Of a DNA stretch of 12,733 nt, positions 1 to 6,880 are shown piece after piece (within the stretch, counting starts at the first letter, position 1; each line of letters begins with the position of its first letter). Made by a program: the position numbers and the translations under genes. The notes beneath the pieces were generated by a model, which saw only the letters and a list, made by a program, of their open reading frames with translations, made no database searches and was not told the origin of the DNA. Origin of the DNA: Allomuricauda sp. (GTDB lineage: Bacteria; Bacteroidota; Bacteroidia; Flavobacteriales; Flavobacteriaceae). The stretch lies in contig JANQOD010000363.1 in NCBI GenBank assembly GCA_028289745.1, positions 1-12,733 on the forward strand, given 5' to 3'.

Positions 1-2
1 GG

Positions 3-1283
3 TTTTCTTCAAAAGCAAAAAGTGTTGTAAAAACAAGTGTTGATTTGGCGCGTCAAGATGAAGGTGACGAACGTTTTCAACCCAATTTTCTATCGAGGCA
101 AATCGTTAAATTTTCGATTACGGCATCAGATAGTATAGCAAGTGTACTGCCCCCCAAATTACAGCGCTATGTCGACTCACGTTTCGAAATGCCAAAAACG
201 TATGTACCAAAGAGCAAAGTGCAGGATCTTCCTGCTTTTGATTTGGTAAGGGCAGCGGTCAATCTAATGGTCGCCAGTGTGCTCATTTCCATCGCCACCT
301 CGATGAAACTGCCCTTATCTACAACCTATGTAACCTTTATGGTAGCCATGGGCACGTCACTGGCTGACAAAGCTTGGGGAGCAGAAAGTGCCGTGTATCG
401 GGTTGCAGGGGTTTTGAACGTGATCGGAGGGTGGTTTTTTACCGCTTTCAGCGCATTCACTGCTGCTGCAATCATAGCCCTTATCCTACATTTTGGTGGA
501 GCTATTGCCCTGGTTGCACTACTGGTAATGGCCGCTATCTTATTACTTCGAAATTATTTATCCCACAACAGAAAATCTAAAGAGCTAAAAGCCGAGGATG
601 GCCTCAGAAAAGCCGAAAGCAGTTCGATTCAAGGGGTCATACACGAGAGTGCCGAAAACGTGGCCAAAATGATAAAACGAAGCAATAAGCTCTATACAAA
701 GGCCATTAACGGATTGGCCCGTCATGATTTGGATCAACTCAGAAAAAACAAAAGGGGGATCAATAAATTATCCAATGAAATTGAAGACCTTAAAAACAAT
801 ATTTTCTACTTCATCAAAAACCTGGACGAATCAAGCGTCGGTGGGGCCAGTAATTTTTATATCAATCTGTTGGGCATTCTCCAAGACATTTCACAATCGC
901 TTGAGTACGTGGCAAAACTCAGCCATACCCATGTCAACAACAACCATAAAAAGCTCAAGTACAACCAAATCAAAGAATTGAAAGAGCTCGACTATGCGAT
1001 GGAAAATCTTCTACAAGAAACAACAGATGCATTCGAATCGCGTTCTTTTGAATCGATCGGCAATGTATTGAAGCAGAAAGAAGGTTTGTTCAACATGGTA
1101 TCGGAAAAAATTGAGAAACAGGTTGCCCGTACCCGGACGGAAGAATCCAGTCCGAAAAACACGACCCTGTACTTTTCTTTGCTTACAGAGACCAAAGATG
1201 TCATCAAAGCCTTGATGAAATTATTGGAACTCTATTATATTGAGCACGACAGTACGGTCGAACCCGCCCGAATCGATAAATAA
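3..1283 (+). CDS. PiT-family inorganic phosphate transporter, C-terminal part (5' end outside window)
   Basis: This is the last 426 residues of an integral inner-membrane phosphate permease. The frame is open to the left edge, so the TTG at 45 is not its start. Numbering from the first visible codon, hydrophobic helices lie at about 80-100 and 130-183. Between them, residues 103-108 (LPLSTT) and the following stretch through GTSLAD match the second PiT signature repeat that lines the phosphate path. From about residue 195 to the end the protein is hydrophilic and strongly helical, with repeated basic and acidic heptads. It resembles the PhoU-like regulatory tail found on long (about 750 residue) Bacteroidota PiT proteins. 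I recognise the family from the motif and architecture; the PhoU resemblance is inference from helix pattern. The stop is TAA at 1281-1283. The next gene starts 30 bases later on the same strand and may be co-transcribed. Confidence 0.85.
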   Translation, partial: FSSKAKSVVKTSVDLARQDEGDERFQPNFLSRQIVKFSITASDSIASVLPPKLQRYVDSRFEMPKTYVPKSKVQDLPAFDLVRAAVNLMVASVLISIATSMKLPLSTTYVTFMVAMGTSLADKAWGAESAVYRVAGVLNVIGGWFFTAFSAFTAAAIIALILHFGGAIALVALLVMAAILLLRNYLSHNRKSKELKAEDGLRKAESSSIQGVIHESAENVAKMIKRSNKLYTKAINGLARHDLDQLRKNKRGINKLSNEIEDLKNNIFYFIKNLDESSVGGASNFYINLLGILQDISQSLEYVAKLSHTHVNNNHKKLKYNQIKELKELDYAMENLLQETTDAFESRSFESIGNVLKQKEGLFNMVSEKIEKQVARTRTEESSPKNTTLYFSLLTETKDVIKALMKLLELYYIEHDSTVEPARIDK

Positions 1284-1313
1284 CCGTATTTTCAGGCTCT
1301 AGTTTTTTTACCC

Positions 1314-2027
1314 ATGAGAATCTTCCTTTTCATTTCGTTGGCACTGGTTCTGAACCCTCTTTTTGCACAGCGCCTTACTGGCCCTGAATTACTTGAAAAG
1401 GCCATCATATACCATGATCCCGAGGGGCATTGGCCTGATTTGCAAGCAGCTTTTCAAGTCACCATGAAAACCCCAAATTCATCTGATCGCACAAGTGTCA
1501 TTTCTCTTGATCTACCGAAAGGCCGCTTCTCTTTAGATGTGAAAAAAGATGCTGTTTCCTATCGATATGAACTACAGGGTGGCGACTGTAAAATCACTTT
1601 CAACGGTAATACCGAAATTTCTGAAGAAGACCGCAAAGCACATCATTTGAATTGTGAAAGGGCACAGCTATACAAAAACTATTACACCTACCTCTACGGC
1701 CTTCCCATGAAACTCAAAGACCCTGGCACGGTCATTCACCCAAACGTAGAACGAAAGCGTTTTAAAGACAAAGAATATTTGACGCTAAAGGTCGAATACG
1801 ACCAAGAAGTGGGCAATGATGTTTGGTACTTTTATTTTGATCCGGCTACTTACGCCATGGAGGTGTACCAATTCTTTCATGACGAATCAAAAAATGATGG
1901 AGAATATATTCTTTTGAAAGATGTTCAGGAAATCAACGGTATCAAAATGCCGAAGGTCAGGGCATGGTACTACAACAAAGACGATAAGTACTTGGGTACC
2001 GACATTTTAAATGCCATCGGGTCATAA
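1314..2027 (+). CDS. Secreted DUF6503-family protein of unknown function
   Basis: A 237-residue protein with a clear Sec signal peptide (residues 1-18, cleavage likely after LFA before QR) and no lipobox, so it is probably periplasmic or loosely associated with the outer membrane. The mature part is rich in beta-strand-like alternation, somewhat like LolA-type lipid-binding folds. Distinctive stretches are YHDPEGHW (33-40) near the N-terminus and LYGLPMKLKDPGT (127-139), which I associate with the Bacteroidota family DUF6503. Two cysteines, C92 and C114, could form a disulfide after export. No catalytic motif is evident. The gene follows the phosphate transporter by 30 bases with no terminator visible between them, so read-through is likely. 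It ends 9 bases from the convergent nadD stop. The family name is from memory and the function is unknown. Confidence 0.75.
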   Translation: MRIFLFISLALVLNPLFAQRLTGPELLEKAIIYHDPEGHWPDLQAAFQVTMKTPNSSDRTSVISLDLPKGRFSLDVKKDAVSYRYELQGGDCKITFNGNTEISEEDRKAHHLNCERAQLYKNYYTYLYGLPMKLKDPGTVIHPNVERKRFKDKEYLTLKVEYDQEVGNDVWYFYFDPATYAMEVYQFFHDESKNDGEYILLKDVQEINGIKMPKVRAWYYNKDDKYLGTDILNAIGS

Positions 2028-2044
2028 GCTTTATGGTCACCGAT
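2016..2044. terminator. Weak candidate bidirectional hairpin between convergent genes
   Basis: The junction of the DUF6503 gene and nadD carries an imperfect palindrome. ATCGG (2016-2020) pairs with CCGAT (2040-2044), and CATAA (2023-2027) pairs with TTATG (2031-2035) around a GCT loop, with an unpaired internal bulge. It spans both stop codons. There is no T-run after it on either strand, so intrinsic termination is only a possibility; chance or an mRNA 3'-end stabiliser would fit equally well. Confidence 0.25.
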
Positions 2045-2621
2045 AAAAGTTCATCTCGTCCATATACTTCCAGACCGGTTGGGGCAACAGCGGACGCACA
2101 TTTTTGCCCGCCTTGTGCTGCTTTCTGATAAAAGTGGACGATATTTCCATGATGGGTGCTTTCACCCTATGTATCTTCGGATGGTCATTGAATTGATGTT
2201 CAGCCTCACCTTCTGAAATTCGGGGATAAACATAGATTTCGTGGTGCTCCAATATCACCTCATAATTTTTCCACTTGTGGAAGTTTTTAAGGTTGTCTTC
2301 CCCCATCAACAGACAAAAAATATATCCACTCTCATATTTATCGATGAGATGCGCCAGGGTATCAATGGTATAGTTAGGCTGTGATAAATCAAATTCAATT
2401 TTGCTGGCCCTTAGTTTTGGATATTCTTGTATGGCCTCAAAGACCATTTGATAGCGATGGTGGTCATCTAACAGCGAGTTTTTGACCTTAAACGGACTTT
2501 GGGGGGTTATCACAAACCAAACCCCATCGAGGTCGGAGAATTCTACCATGTGGTTGGCAATGACTAGGTGCCCAATATGGGGCGGATTGAAAGTCCCGAA
2601 ATACAGGCCGATCTTTTTCAT
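2037..2621 (-). CDS. nadD: Nicotinate-nucleotide adenylyltransferase NadD
   Basis: A 194-residue cytoplasmic enzyme of NAD biosynthesis that adenylates nicotinate mononucleotide with ATP to give deamido-NAD. The nucleotidyltransferase signature GTFNPPHIGH is at residues 9-18; its two histidines contact the ATP phosphates. The second family motif, ISSTFIR, is at 160-166. Length is typical for NadD. The start ATG (2619-2621) overlaps the gmk stop as ATGA, so translation is probably coupled to gmk, and the gene is the last of a yicC-gmk-nadD operon. No intact SD sequence is needed or seen. All key motifs are present and nothing suggests decay. Confidence 0.96.
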   Translation of the reverse strand: MKKIGLYFGTFNPPHIGHLVIANHMVEFSDLDGVWFVITPQSPFKVKNSLLDDHHRYQMVFEAIQEYPKLRASKIEFDLSQPNYTIDTLAHLIDKYESGYIFCLLMGEDNLKNFHKWKNYEVILEHHEIYVYPRISEGEAEHQFNDHPKIHRVKAPIMEISSTFIRKQHKAGKNVRPLLPQPVWKYMDEMNFYR

Positions 2622-3220
2622 TCTTCTTCTTGTGAATCTTGAATTTGAGCCCCAACATAATCAACCACCAGATCATATGCCTCTTTTAGGGCAGTGTCGA
2701 GATCATAGTTTTTGATAATTTCGTCGAACTGCGGTGCCGTGGCCAATTCTACCGATGCCTTGGCAATGCGCATATTGATTTTGTCATCATCTTCGGTACT
2801 GCGCTTCTTCAAACGGATCTTGAGCTCATCGACACTTGGGGGTTTTACAAAAACGGCCAATGTTCGTTCAGGATATTTTCTTTTGATGCGAAGGCCCCCT
2901 GCTACGTCTATATCAAAGATCACATTCTTCCCCTCTGCCCACAAACGTTCCACTTCACTTTTCAAAGTACCGTAGAAACAATCACGATAGACTTCTTCCC
3001 ATTCTAAAAAATCACCGTTTTTGATGTGCTGCTTAAACTCAGAAACCGACATGAAATAGTAATGCTCGCCGTGTTTTTCTCTACCGCGGCGTGGTCGTGA
3101 GGTCGCAGATACCGAAAAGGCCAGGTTAAGCTCAGGTTGTTTTAACAGATATCTTACGATAGTCGTCTTGCCACTTCCTGAAGGCGCGGAGAAAATGATG
3201 AGTTTACCTCCTTTGCTCAT
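2618..3220 (-). CDS. gmk: Guanylate kinase
   Basis: A 200-residue cytoplasmic kinase converting GMP and ATP to GDP and ADP, essential for GTP/dGTP supply and for recycling cyclic-di-GMP products. The Walker A loop is SAPSGSGKTT (residues 11-20), with alanine in place of the first glycine of the textbook P-loop. The GMP-binding segment SATSRPRRG runs through 38-46, with further GMP contacts expected around E73, Y78 and YGT (83-85). Length is normal. The ATG (3218-3220) overlaps the yicC stop (ATGA), and its own stop overlaps the nadD start, so the three genes form one translationally coupled unit. Identification is firm from motifs and length. Confidence 0.97.
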   Translation of the reverse strand: MSKGGKLIIFSAPSGSGKTTIVRYLLKQPELNLAFSVSATSRPRRGREKHGEHYYFMSVSEFKQHIKNGDFLEWEEVYRDCFYGTLKSEVERLWAEGKNVIFDIDVAGGLRIKRKYPERTLAVFVKPPSVDELKIRLKKRSTEDDDKINMRIAKASVELATAPQFDEIIKNYDLDTALKEAYDLVVDYVGAQIQDSQEEE

Positions 3221-4074
3221 AGTACATTGAGCATTTGTTCCTTGATCTTTTCAAGTTCGTCTTTCATCTGCACCACTACTTGCTGCATCGGGGCGTAATT
3301 GGCCTTTGAACCGATCGTATTGATTTCGCGTCCGATTTCTTGTGCAATGAATCCCAGTTTTTTACCATTGCTCTCTTGTGAATCCATGGTCTTTTTAAAA
3401 TAGGCCAAATGGTTGGCCAAACGCACTTTTTCTTCGGTGATGTCGTACTTTTCAAGATAGTAGACCAGTTCTTGTTCAAAACGGTTCCCGTCAACTTCGA
3501 CCTTTAGATCGGCTACGGCTTTTTCTAAACGTTCACGAAGCAGCTTTAAACGTACCGGGTCAAGTTTTTCAATTTGTTGTAAAAGGTCTTGTATTTCTTT
3601 TATACGGATATTGAAATCATCTTCGAGTACTTTGCCCTCTTCGGTTCTAAAAACATTGATTTTCTCTAAGGCATGGATCAACGCCTGTTGAATGGCATCA
3701 AATTCGGCCTCATCGATATCGTTCTTGTCGGTTTTAAGGGCATCGGGCATTCTGAGTGCCATTTCAAGTAGCTTCATGTCATCTCCGGCCGCAATATTGC
3801 GCAGTTGGTCCATATATTTTTTGACCACGCCCTTGTTGATATCAGCCGTGGTTTCCTCGCCCGTGATCTCGACGTTCAGATTCAAGTCAACCTTACCTCT
3901 TACAAGGGATTCTGATATGGCCTTTCGCAGCTCCAATTCTTTTTCTCGATATGCCTGCGGAAGACGCGCATTGATATCTAGGTTCTTGCTGTTCAGTGAT
4001 TTTAGCTCAACCGTAATTTTTTTTGATGGAAGCTGTAGCACGTGCTTTCCAAAACCGGTCATGGATTGAATCAT
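3217..4074 (-). CDS. yicC: YicC/YloC-family endoribonuclease
   Basis: A 285-residue cytoplasmic protein of the YicC family, whose characterised members are metal-dependent endoribonucleases involved in RNA turnover. The N-terminal hallmark MIQSMTGFGK is at residues 1-10, followed by LNSKNLDI at about 27-34. The C-terminal half ends with the conserved helical region containing FIAQEIGREINT and SKA (about 242-258), corresponding to DUF1732. Length is typical. I chose the ATG at 4074 over Met5 because family members usually begin with two to four residues before MTGFG. It is the first gene of the yicC-gmk-nadD operon, preceded by a strong candidate promoter. Linkage to gmk is common in bacteria. 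Confidence 0.95.
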   Translation of the reverse strand: MIQSMTGFGKHVLQLPSKKITVELKSLNSKNLDINARLPQAYREKELELRKAISESLVRGKVDLNLNVEITGEETTADINKGVVKKYMDQLRNIAAGDDMKLLEMALRMPDALKTDKNDIDEAEFDAIQQALIHALEKINVFRTEEGKVLEDDFNIRIKEIQDLLQQIEKLDPVRLKLLRERLEKAVADLKVEVDGNRFEQELVYYLEKYDITEEKVRLANHLAYFKKTMDSQESNGKKLGFIAQEIGREINTIGSKANYAPMQQVVVQMKDELEKIKEQMLNVL

Positions 4075-4088
4075 ACAGAAAATTTAGG

Positions 4089-4122
4089 CAAAGGTAGCTT
4101 AAAATTAATACTGTTTTTGCAA
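4089..4122 (-). promoter_or_regulatory. Candidate Bacteroidota-type promoter of the yicC-gmk-nadD operon
   Basis: On the minus strand TACCTTTG (4096 down to 4089) is a perfect match to the Bacteroidota -7 consensus TAnnTTTG. A TTG (4122-4120) sits 23 bases upstream as a possible -33 element; this spacing is at the long end. Transcription would start near 4084, giving a leader of only about 10 nucleotides before the yicC ATG. The assignment rests on motif match and position only. Confidence 0.5.
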
Positions 4123-4143
4123 GGAGAACTTTGAGCAACGGCA

Positions 4144-4950
4144 CTAGAGCTCCCTTACCCAAATGTTGCGGTAACTTACCCGACTGTTGTCACCATGGTC
4201 CTGTAATCGGATCGGCCCTTTGCCATGCGGTGGATTTTTCGGCCAACCAATATAGGGAGTGGTACCTTTCAACTCAACATGGTCTTGCACCAGCACCCCA
4301 TTGTGCAATACGGTAATGGTGCCCGATTTTATTTTTTGGCCATCATCGCTGAAATCGGGTGCACGGTAGATGATGTCATATGTGTTCCACCCACCACTGG
4401 GCTTAGATGCCTTTGCCAATGGCACGTATTGTTTGTAAATGGCCGCCACTTGACCGTTGACATAGGTATCATTGTCATTGTTGTCCAACACTTGAACTTC
4501 GTACAGATTGTTCAAAAACACCCCGCTATTGCCACGGCTTTGCCCCTTACCCTCTATCTCAGCGGGTGAACGCCATTCGATATGCAGCTGTATGTCGCCA
4601 AAGTTTCGCTTTGTTTGAATATCGCCCGTTTTATCTTTCACGGTCATACTGCCATCACCATTCAAATGCCAGACCACTTCTGTACTGTCATTGGTCATCG
4701 ACCATTCATCAAAACCACTACCGTCGAACAATACTATGGCATCGCTGGGCACATCGTTTTCATCAACGGCCACCATTGGCGGAACGGGTTCATAAACTTC
4801 CGTTTCTTCAGGTTTGGTCGGTTCTTCCCCAAGATATTCTTCATGGATGACCACAGCAGGTTTATCCGGTATTGTCGGTTTTTCCTGTTTTCTCTGTTGA
4901 CAGCCGATCGTAATGATTATGGCCAATAGACCTAGACCTATTCTGACCAT
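4144..4950 (-). CDS. DUF1080 (3-keto-disaccharide hydrolase fold) lipoprotein, long-linker form
   Basis: A 268-residue predicted lipoprotein. Residues 1-16 are a hydrophobic signal ending in TIGC, with the lipidated cysteine at 17; threonine at -3 makes it a loose lipobox. A Pro/Glu-rich linker (about 18-66) tethers a concanavalin-like jelly-roll DUF1080 domain (about 70-268). The domain has LFDGSGFDEW (74-83), RGNSGVF (139-145), YEVQVLD (150-156) and RLQDHGD (248-254), all hallmarks of the family Pfam now names 3-keto-disaccharide hydrolase. Family members cleave 3-keto-glycosides; the substrate here is unknown. Residues after the cysteine are basic (QQRK) rather than acidic, so I infer a periplasm-facing rather than surface-exposed lipoprotein. 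It is the last gene of a - strand operon, 2 bases after a second, divergent DUF1080 gene. Confidence 0.88.
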   Translation of the reverse strand: MVRIGLGLLAIIITIGCQQRKQEKPTIPDKPAVVIHEEYLGEEPTKPEETEVYEPVPPMVAVDENDVPSDAIVLFDGSGFDEWSMTNDSTEVVWHLNGDGSMTVKDKTGDIQTKRNFGDIQLHIEWRSPAEIEGKGQSRGNSGVFLNNLYEVQVLDNNDNDTYVNGQVAAIYKQYVPLAKASKPSGGWNTYDIIYRAPDFSDDGQKIKSGTITVLHNGVLVQDHVELKGTTPYIGWPKNPPHGKGPIRLQDHGDNSRVSYRNIWVREL

Positions 4951-4952
4951 CT

Positions 4953-5699
4953 TTATAGCCGCTTGATTTTAATATTTCGATAGGCGACCACATCGCCATG
5001 GTCTTGCAGCCCAATCTTCCCTGTCTTGTAAATTCCAAAACCTTCCCAGTCGGCGAATTTTGAGTTGGCGACCATTTTGTCCCATGCTTCACCATGCACC
5101 GGAAATTCTACTATCGTTTCACCATTCATCACCACACTGCCCTGATTGACATTATGGTTGACGGTCAAAACGACCTTGTTCCACTCGCCTGCAGGGTTGA
5201 CCACATTTTTTGAAGGGGCCACCATATCGTAGAGGGCCCCGGCCTGATGGGTCGTACCGTTTTTGGCATCAGGATGGCCCTCATCATCCAACACCTGTAT
5301 TTCCGGTCCGGTTTGATAGGGTCGGCCGAACTTTTCATCTTCATATACGCCCCAGAAAACACCACTGTTGCCCCCTTCTGAGACCTTCCATTCCAATGAT
5401 AGCACAAAATTGGTGTATTCGTCATCGGTCACAATATTATAGCTTGCCCCCTCTGATCGTTCTTTTGGGGGGTAGAAAACCATGGCCCCCTCTTCCAGTT
5501 TCCATTGCTCTCCGATTTCGCCGCCCCCGTAGAGGTGCCAGCCATCGAACGAAGTGCCATCAAAAAGAATCTGCCATTGTTCTTGTGAGGTGTCTTGGGC
5601 CATTTCGGTCATTTCTACTTCGGTTTTGGGTTCTTCTTTTTCCTTTTGTTTACAGCTAAGTGAAAACAGTATCAAAAGTATCAGTGCATAACGTGTCAT
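4953..5699 (-). CDS. DUF1080 (3-keto-disaccharide hydrolase fold) lipoprotein, short-linker form
   Basis: A 248-residue predicted lipoprotein: signal segment 1-15 ending LFSLS, lipidated cysteine at 16, then a charged linker rich in K and E to about residue 40. The jelly-roll DUF1080 domain follows, with LFDGTSFDGW (45-54), GGNSGVFWGV (109-118), GPEIQVLD (131-138) and IGLQDHGD (229-236). The GNSGVF and EIQVLD stretches are the conserved sugar-site core of 3-keto-glycoside hydrolases. It probably acts on an oxidised glycoside in the periplasm. The start ATG overlaps the stop of the upstream sugar isomerase gene (ATGA at 5696-5699), implying translational coupling. It is clearly diverged from its downstream neighbour of the same family, which suggests different specificities rather than a recent tandem copy. 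Confidence 0.9.
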   Translation of the reverse strand: MTRYALILLILFSLSCKQKEKEEPKTEVEMTEMAQDTSQEQWQILFDGTSFDGWHLYGGGEIGEQWKLEEGAMVFYPPKERSEGASYNIVTDDEYTNFVLSLEWKVSEGGNSGVFWGVYEDEKFGRPYQTGPEIQVLDDEGHPDAKNGTTHQAGALYDMVAPSKNVVNPAGEWNKVVLTVNHNVNQGSVVMNGETIVEFPVHGEAWDKMVANSKFADWEGFGIYKTGKIGLQDHGDVVAYRNIKIKRL

Positions 5700-6748
5700 A
5701 TTCCCAGTATTTTTTTGAGTTGTTCTTTATCTATTTCCGCCCCGGCGAAATCATCGAAGGTCTTTTGTGTAGCTTCTATGATATGGTCTTGAATGAACTT
5801 GGCCCCTTCTCGCGCGCCCTGTTCGGGGCTCTTGATGCAGCATTCCCACTCCATTACCGCCCAAACATCACAGCCGTATTGGGTCAGTTTTGAGAAGATG
5901 GTCTTAAAGTCTATCTGTCCGTCACCAAGCGAACGGTACCTGCCGGCACGATCGCCCCAGTCATTGTACCCACCAAAAGCTCCTTTTTTGCCAGTGGGGT
6001 TGAACTCAGAATCCTTTACATGAAACGATCTGATAAATTCATGATAATAATCGATATAGGCGATATAATCGAGTTGTTGTAACACAAAATGGCTCGGATC
6101 ATATAGAATGTTTACCCGTTTGTGGTTGCCCGTGGCCCCTAAAAAGCGTTCAAAGGTATCACCATCGTGCAAATCTTCCCCAGGATGGATCTCGTAGCAT
6201 ACATCGACCCCCTCTTGGTCAAAATGATCAAGAATTGGTTTCCACCGTTTCGCCAATTCTTCAAAGCCCATTTCTACGAGACCCGCAGGCCGTTGGGGCC
6301 ATGGGTGGGCCGTATGCCAAAGTAGCGCTCCGGAAAAGGTGGCGTGGGCCTTGATTCCCAATCTTCGGCTGGCCGTGCCCGCCTTTTTGACCGTTTCAAT
6401 TGCCCATTCGGTACGTGCTGCCGGCTTTCCTTTCAGATTATCGGGTGCAAAATTGTCGAACATGATATCGTAGGCCGGGTGTACCGCCACCAACTGCCCT
6501 TGTAGGTGGGTCGATAGTTCGGTGATCTCAAGGCCATATGAATTGATCTTTCCTTTGAGTTCATCACAATACTCTTGGCTTTCGGCCGCTTTATCAAGGT
6601 CGATGAGGAATTTCTCCCAGGTAGGAATTTGAATTCCCTTATACCCCAATTCAGAGGCCCATTCACACATTCCCTCCAAAGTGTTAAATGGTGGTTTGTC
6701 ATCGACAAACTGGGCCAAAAAAACAGCAGGTCCTTTAATGGTTTTCAT
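5696..6748 (-). CDS. Sugar phosphate isomerase/epimerase-like TIM-barrel protein (AP_endonuc_2 family)
   Basis: A 350-residue cytoplasmic protein with no signal peptide, belonging to the xylose-isomerase-like TIM-barrel family. Candidate metal ligands sit at the expected barrel strands: E186 in CYEIHPGE, D217 in YDPSH (216-220), H243 in SFHVKD, and E300 in MEWE (299-302). H188 and H220 are likely substrate-site histidines. Such proteins isomerise or epimerise keto-sugars or inososes, and relatives in keto-sugar loci act as hydratases or lyases; which applies here cannot be told. It is the first gene of the - strand operon with the two DUF1080 genes and is divergently transcribed from the GMC oxidoreductase, a pairing that points to a shared oxidised-sugar pathway. 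The ATG at 6748 is followed directly by a typical strand-1 sequence, so the start is secure. Confidence 0.9.
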   Translation of the reverse strand: MKTIKGPAVFLAQFVDDKPPFNTLEGMCEWASELGYKGIQIPTWEKFLIDLDKAAESQEYCDELKGKINSYGLEITELSTHLQGQLVAVHPAYDIMFDNFAPDNLKGKPAARTEWAIETVKKAGTASRRLGIKAHATFSGALLWHTAHPWPQRPAGLVEMGFEELAKRWKPILDHFDQEGVDVCYEIHPGEDLHDGDTFERFLGATGNHKRVNILYDPSHFVLQQLDYIAYIDYYHEFIRSFHVKDSEFNPTGKKGAFGGYNDWGDRAGRYRSLGDGQIDFKTIFSKLTQYGCDVWAVMEWECCIKSPEQGAREGAKFIQDHIIEATQKTFDDFAGAEIDKEQLKKILGI

Positions 6749-6880
6749 ATTGCTACTTGTAATTGTTATTCAAAAGTTTTAGGAATTTAGAGCTATATTT
6801 AAGCAATAAATATGGCCATTCAACAAAATTCTTGACGAGTCATAAATATAGTGATTCGCAAAGAATTAAAACAATCGATC
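6749..6880. promoter_or_regulatory. AT-rich divergent intergenic region with inverted repeat, probable shared promoter/operator
   Basis: This region separates the divergent sugar-isomerase and GMC genes and must carry promoters for both. ATATTTA (6795-6801) and TAAATAT (6807-6813) form a perfect 7-base inverted repeat with a 5-base spacer, and TAAATAT recurs at 6843-6849. On the + strand TATATTTA (6794-6801) matches TAnnTTTG at 7 of 8 positions, but no TTG is well spaced. On the - strand TATATTTA (6850-6843) also matches at 7 of 8, with TTG at 6874-6872, 21 bases upstream. These motifs are AT-rich and could be chance. Confidence 0.4.

Noticed and set aside
45..47. TTG as the start codon of the first gene
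   Set aside because: The frame is open to the window edge and the residues before it continue a plausible transporter sequence, so the gene is simply truncated by the window.
3692..4069. 125-codon open frame on the plus strand
   Set aside because: It is antisense to yicC, whose family motifs are intact; the serine-rich translation is typical of a shadow frame.
5210..5659. 149-codon open frame on the plus strand
   Set aside because: It is antisense to the second DUF1080 gene, and its Pro/Arg/His-rich composition is not protein-like.
6851..6880. GTG start giving a 579-residue GMC protein
   Set aside because: The FAD-binding strand normally begins a few residues after the start; the ATG at 6881 fits this, and the extra ten residues look like intergenic sequence.
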